DNA of 64,000 nt from Arenicola marina (taxonomy: Eukaryota > Annelida > Polychaeta > Arenicolidae): positions 19,879,708 through 19,943,707 of the forward strand of contig OZ025255.1 of the NCBI GenBank assembly GCA_964019135.1. The letters run 5' to 3'. Position numbers and translations under genes: made by a program. How positions within the stretch are numbered: the first letter of the stretch is position 1; every line of letters begins with the position of its first letter. This document shows positions 59,075 to 64,000 of the stretch, piece by piece. The notes under the pieces were generated by a model. The model was not told the DNA's origin. It saw nothing but the letters and a program-made list of their open reading frames with translations, and ran no database searches.

Positions 59075-61139
59075 CTGGATGTACCGAGATCACAAGCATA
59101 CAGACTTTCTGCAGAATGAAGTGAAGTATGTTTATATTTGCACTTCCACAGGCATAGCAGTGCAGACAGTGATATGTCTGCCGTAGATATTGCCTTATTA
59201 TAACCACGGATCATCAGGTTTTGGCATAACGCGCATTTATTGACTTCTTATTGTATTCCCGAAATGGTGTAGAATATTAGCTGGGTTGATATTAACGCAA
59301 AGGTATTTTTATTGGGTGTTTGTTTTTTATTACGAAGACCTACAATATATCTGGTGACTACACACCACTATATGACATAGTAGGCAGGAATACCAAATTT
59401 TCTTCGGTATGAATAACGTGAATGCGGAATGTTACACCTGACTGTCAGCATATAATGTGTTATCTGAAATTTGTTGGAATTACCTGCATAAATAGTTTGC
59501 CGAGTAATCAAGATATATGCAGCCGTATATTCACGGGTTTTCTAACGATTATGTCATATGAGTGCCACCAAGCCACAGGGGTCGAATGGGTCATCATTGG
59601 GGTGGTATACTAAGAAAAGACGCTGCCAAGAAGAAAACATTTGGCTATGGACGTATTTTGAAACTTCAAAAATACTAAATATGATAGACTAAAGAAGATT
59701 TGTGTTTTAAAAATTCATTACAATGTTAGTGTATGGATCTATATATTTAACTCAAGCCGTAGCCAAAGTGCGTGAGTCATATTTTGTAGACAACCTTCCC
59801 GCTCATTACCATGACATGATATATAGGTGGACATATATCGACTTGTCGTATGCTTAGAAAGTGGCTGAAGTCCTGAGACTGACTGAAAGAAATGACACAA
59901 TTGCACCAAATATTGTATTTATTTCCCACATTGACATGTATATGATTGTCATCCATATATATATTACGATGAGATCATATTGGCTGTGTGCTTTAGCATT
60001 CGATCTGAAGGCGGCTAAAATCTAACCCGTCTCAAACTAATGAAGGAATAGATAATCGTTGCCTTAGTGACATTATTTAGAACAAGCAAGCATTATGTAG
60101 AAAAAAGAATCCAATTAACTCTGACTATAGTGCTGCATAGTCACTGCGAGATCTGACCGAGACACCACGAGACAGGGAGACCTATGCTCTACGTCAATGC
60201 GATACTGCTAAAAGCATCAACGGCATGTGTTGCATTCCTGTCGGTGATTGTTTGCCTTCACTTGCTTCGCACAAAAAAATCTACTAAAGCTGTCTTTGGA
60301 TGCCAAACTAACCACTGAATTGAATGCGTATGACAATCAGGGTAGGTTTATGTGATAAATGAGCTGTTAGACGTCATGTTTTAATGTTCTACGCAGTGTC
60401 GTTATGGCAACGATTGTCTATTAGAAGGGGTTGCGTCATACCACACGATTTTAACCTTCTTCAAAATTTATTGCTATTGCATGACCGTGCACAAATGTGT
60501 AATATTTGTACATATTAATATGTCAGAGATGCTACCTAAGCGAGTGTGTTAAATTGAAACATCAAAAGATTATTGTCATATATTATCAATATCAAAGTGT
60601 ATATCCCTGCAAAGGCCAAAGTGGCAAACTGATTTTGTCAGCTATAATTAATACCACAATATGGCATTGGGTTGGGGATGGATCCTCCCCCTCTCTACAT
60701 ACGTAGGATAAATCAGGAGGGTCTTATGGGCTAGGGGTATGTGGTTAGCCTGAATGTTCGAATCGGTTTCATAAGAGGTCCGTTAATTAATTTCTGCGGA
60801 GTAAGCCTTTGTTTGCAGAAATATTGTCCTTAGCTTATTTATATGCCAGCATTTGTGATCAATGGAGCTTAATTCTTCTGGTGATAAACTCCTTGTTTTC
60901 ACACTTTCGATAAAAAAATAAAGCTCGTGCTAACGCACTCGTTATTAATGTGTGCACAAATGTTGTGCTGATGTATTGTGAAATTGATTTCTTGGGATGC
61001 GATATATCGAATTGAATAATTGATATAGGTTCATTGCAAATGTTACTAATTCAATGTCACACGTAACCCATTTAGTTTTAGATATGATTAAATGTACCTT
61101 TAACCGATCTTTAACCACCCTGGCAAGCCGTCTGATCCA
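59075..61139. other. 3' UTR and intergenic sequence after the receptor gene
   Basis: AT-rich sequence without coding signs. The first clear AATAAA downstream of the stop is at 60917-60922, about 1.84 kb away, so either the 3' UTR is long or a variant signal is used. No RNA gene recognised. Confidence 0.35.
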
Positions 61140-61559
61140 GGCAACCCTCCACTCTACGGAACCCTCCGGCCAAGGCAGCCCTCCCCCATAGTGAGCCCTC
61201 TGGCCAAGGCAGCCCTCCCCCATGGTAAGCCCTCCGGCCAAGACAACCCTCCACAGTGAGCCCTCGAGCCTGGGCAGCCCTCCACCCTGGCGAGATCTCC
61301 AGTCAAGGCGGCCCTCCATCATAGTGAGCCCTCGAACCTGGGCAGCTCTCTACCCTAGCCAGCTAGTCAGAGTGAGCTATCCGGCCTGGGCAGCCCTGTA
61401 GTCCGGCGTAGTGAAACATCTGCCTAAGCGAGCCCTCCACCATATCGAGCCCTCTATCCTAACGAGCCCTCCAGCCAACCTAGCCCTCTGGCCAAACGAT
61501 CCCTCCACCTGCGCCAGATCCCAGCGTTACGCGAGCCTTTCCTCCTAGCCAGCTCCTAC
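61140..61559. repeat. Degenerate 34-bp GC-rich minisatellite
   Basis: About twelve diverged units of roughly 34 bp built on GGCCAAGGCAGCCCTCC and a following AGTGAGCCCTC. The first two units are nearly identical; later ones drift and vary in length. The GC-rich block stands out from AT-rich flanks, and a minus-strand open frame across it is a by-product. Confidence 0.75.
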
Positions 61560-62728
61560 AGTATTATATACTTAAGCAAATTTGGCGAAGACCGTGACCG
61601 ACTAACCTTGCGATGCTCCGACGACTGAGCCGGTCGCTAAATGGTAGCAAAAGTTGCACAACGGAAGTATGTTAACACTACGCTAACTCGCGCTATTGTT
61701 TCGGGAAAGTGACAGGGGCTCATGATCGGTTCGGCCACCGGTGTTCTGAGATATTTCTGTACGACACGAAGATACTGACCACGTGTCGCACACGCCATGT
61801 TACCCGATACGGTTGGGATCTGATGCGCGTGATGTGTTGTGCTGTATGATGTACGTCTGCTGGTTGTCTGGGGCTGGTAAATGTCTGGTCATGTAAATAA
61901 TTCGTAAGGTTTGTTCAATGTGCGGTATGACTTGCCGTTATTAGAATGTGTTTAATGTGAAATAATTTAAAATTCTTTCTTATTGTTATTTATTATATAT
62001 TACATTAGACTGATGCCGTCTGCATCAGGCATTCGTGCACCTGCGTCTGCATCTGCTTTTACAATATTATCTGTAATAAAGCCAGTTACAACAACCGGAA
62101 GTTGCTCAGCGTTTGCATAATATGTTGAAGGTCATGCTGGATTTTCTAAACTTAGAACGGGATTGTTAATGCAACAGCGTAATTTGCTGGTTCCATTTCC
62201 ATGCAACTCTTTCGACCATCGCGTGATGCACCTGGGGCCAGCAATAAAATACCCTGTGCCCCGAGACAACAATTACAACAACTTTAATGCGCTAATATGC
62301 GATAAGGTAAACATCCTGGTATTTAATGCCAGACATATTCACCACATACATCAATATTATCACGGCGGGTCGTTGGGAGCCGACGGTTGCCGGGATACCA
62401 GTACATTGTGGCGGGCCACATGGAGTCCACAGCGTCTATGATATGTCAGATATATAGCATTGTCCAGAGTCACTTCACCAAGAGAATAACGGCCAGTTTG
62501 AACGGATCAATCGCACAGGGCGTGACCGCAGGAGGACGTTTGTTGCAACAAAGAACACACAAAAACAGCCTGACCATCTCCTCAAACCAGCAATGCCTGG
62601 TTACTCGCCCTAATGTAGGGCGGCAACACAGATCGCACATGAACTACTGCACGATAGGGACGCATGGCAAGGTGGCAGACATTAATGCGCTCAAAGGGTG
62701 GGTGTGTGTACACCTACCTTACACCCCC
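61560..62728. other. Intergenic sequence
   Basis: Unique sequence without a supported gene. It holds several AATAAA motifs (for example near 62084 and 62245). A plus-strand open frame at 62387-62836 runs into the AAT microsatellite of the next element and shows no recognisable domain. Confidence 0.35.
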
Positions 62729-62741
62729 TCAACACGTATAA

Positions 62742-63288
62742 TAATAATAATAATAATAATAATGTTTATTAAGTACTTTAGGCACAACGCCCATGGTACA
62801 TATGTACAGTTTTCGGTTCAAAATGCATATAGATAACGTGCAAATACAAATATCCACAAGTCTATATCAACTACAGCGATGATAAAAATGCCTCTCTGAT
62901 GTTGAATGCTTCGTAAACAAAACTGGCTAAAGTCATAACAATGTTGTCGTTTTTACTGCTAAAGAGTCTTTTAAAATTTTCTGAAGAGGGGTACCGTATA
63001 TATACTTTTGGCAGTCTATTATCCCGACTTGAGGCATATAATGGGCACACCAGAGTAAAATGATATTCGTCTTCCACAAGATATTTCCCATGGTTAAAAC
63101 AGAATTTGCAATACCTATCTTGTGGCTCTATATTACAATGCCTACCCCTTTCAATTTCTAAGCTATGAGCCGAGCACCTCAACCTGGCTAGTGCCCTTCT
63201 GTGACTGATAACGTTAACACACCTCAGATATAATTCAGGCTCTAGTAAAGACTTAAATTGAGCTAGTGTTCTAAGTTTGCTGGAGCTA
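62742..63288 (-). mobile_element. LINE 3' fragment (547 bp) with a 13-bp target-site duplication
   Basis: Severely 5'-truncated LINE on the minus strand. The 13-bp sequence TCAACACGTATAA flanks it exactly at 62729-62741 and 63289-63301. The 3' end is a short UTR (AAAGTACTTAATAAACATT) followed by an (ATT)n tail (AAT run at 62741-62763). Protein similarity begins right at the 5' boundary, which independently supports the duplication as the true edge. The (ATT)n tail and different protein show that this is not the family inserted in the 21-bp satellite. Confidence 0.87.
62871..63288 (-). pseudogene. C-terminal end of a LINE reverse-transcriptase ORF
   Basis: The last 139 or so residues of a LINE ORF2 protein, from SSKLRTLAQFKSLLEPELY to a stop at 62871. 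It includes RALARLRCSAHSLEIERGR and a Cys-His motif CKFCFN...EDEYHF...CPLY typical of the C-terminal region of many invertebrate LINE proteins. Endonuclease and polymerase domains are missing, so it is inert. The open frame extends about 40 residues into host flank beyond 63288, but that part is not LINE. Confidence 0.85.
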
Positions 63289-63301
63289 TCAACACGTATA
63301 A

Positions 63302-64000
63302 AACAGCAATTGAAGACGCAAATCTTGCAAAACCAGAACAGTATCACTATAATGTAAGGATATGTATAATCAGCACAAAGACAGATAGCAAAATATAATT
63401 CACGCAAATTATGCGCGCAATTTCGTTATACGCTTACCCTTTCCAATCATCCGTGTCTACGATTAAATACAGGTGAATGCTATAACAGTAGTGTTTTCCT
63501 TTAATCAGCATAATGTACATCTTCAGTTATTCGCCCACGTTTTGGGGGCATTCATATGGGATGACATATTTAAAAGTTAACATGGCCCATTAACGTAGAC
63601 TGGTGGTGGTGTTTGTCTCATGGTATAACACTGTCCGTGACACGTGTCGTACAATTTGAACTACATTATGCGTACTTTTCCTAACTCAAGCTGGACACGT
63701 GCACAAAAAGCATGAACTCAAATAGGAGACAATAACCAGAAACGAGGAAGTGGGTGTATCTGTATTTACTCTAGATACGTTGTAACCATTAGATACAAAT
63801 ACTGGCCGTATATGATTCATATATAAGTCGCAGCTCTTCTATACAATGATGGCTACAACATAAGGATATCGAACAAATTGTATGTGACAAGCGGCAAGAT
63901 CTCTCAGGCGGACCTGTAACTTGTTGACGGGCTTCAGGGGGTTCATAGGACGTCCCTGTTCCCAAAACACGAGCCCCGCCCAAACACGAACCCCCCAACC
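63302..64000. other. Intergenic sequence to the window edge
   Basis: Unique sequence. I see no supported gene. A short minus-strand frame from about 63941 (MNPLKPVNKLQVRLRDLAAC...) has no recognisable domain and is not annotated. Confidence 0.4.

Noticed and set aside
60945..61322. Minus-strand open frame of 125 codons
   Set aside because: Half of it is translation of the GC-rich 34-bp minisatellite; no domain or gene structure is visible.
62387..62836. Plus-strand open frame of 149 codons
   Set aside because: It runs through the AAT microsatellite into the antisense of the LINE stub and has no recognisable domain.
63289..63407. N-terminal 40 residues of the minus-strand frame ending at 62871
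   Set aside because: They lie outside the 13-bp target-site duplication and are host flank rather than LINE coding sequence.

Overview
The window is animal nuclear DNA. It has split genes with GT-AG introns, extracellular EGF and WSC modules, APE-type LINEs, a tRNA-derived SINE, foldback elements and long satellite arrays. A marine lophotrochozoan such as a mollusc fits best, judging by the tyrosine-phosphatase receptor with EGF modules and the repeat types. No species-specific marker is visible, so this is an inference.

Layout. (1) 1-9860 is one array of a 21-bp satellite, split by a 5'-truncated LINE on the minus strand (5225-8678). The LINE has an intact endonuclease-reverse transcriptase ORF, a poly(A) tail and an 11-bp target-site duplication. 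(2) 10113-10459 is the last exon of another gene: a transmembrane segment and a short tyrosine-bearing tail. Its other exons must lie left of the window or across the satellite. (3) 12159-46033 is a 73-bp satellite of exactly 464 in-phase units. It contains multi-monomer higher-order duplications, including a roughly 12-kb block present twice. (4) 47432-59074 is a 24-exon plus-strand gene for a receptor-type protein tyrosine phosphatase. Its order is signal peptide, WSC domain, two calcium-binding EGF modules, a partial EGF, a transmembrane helix and two PTP domains. (5) 59075-64000 is intergenic, with a 34-bp minisatellite and a short LINE 3' end flanked by a 13-bp target-site duplication.

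The receptor gene is the biological centre. Its first PTP domain keeps the KNRY-like, YINA, WPD and Q-loop signatures. The active-site P-loop is broken by an apparent 4-bp deletion, and a cryptic acceptor 11 bp downstream would restore frame at the cost of five residues. The second PTP domain lacks a WPD loop and the P-loop arginine. The locus therefore looks like a pseudophosphatase receptor, a decaying gene or an assembly error in the key motif. Exon edges in this gene have been copied repeatedly into neighbouring introns: the signal exon, the end of an EGF exon, the start of a PTP exon and the end of a D2 exon.

Most open reading frames in the two satellites are by-products of monomer length: 21 is divisible by three, and 73 leaves one, so frames cycle. 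They are not annotated as genes.
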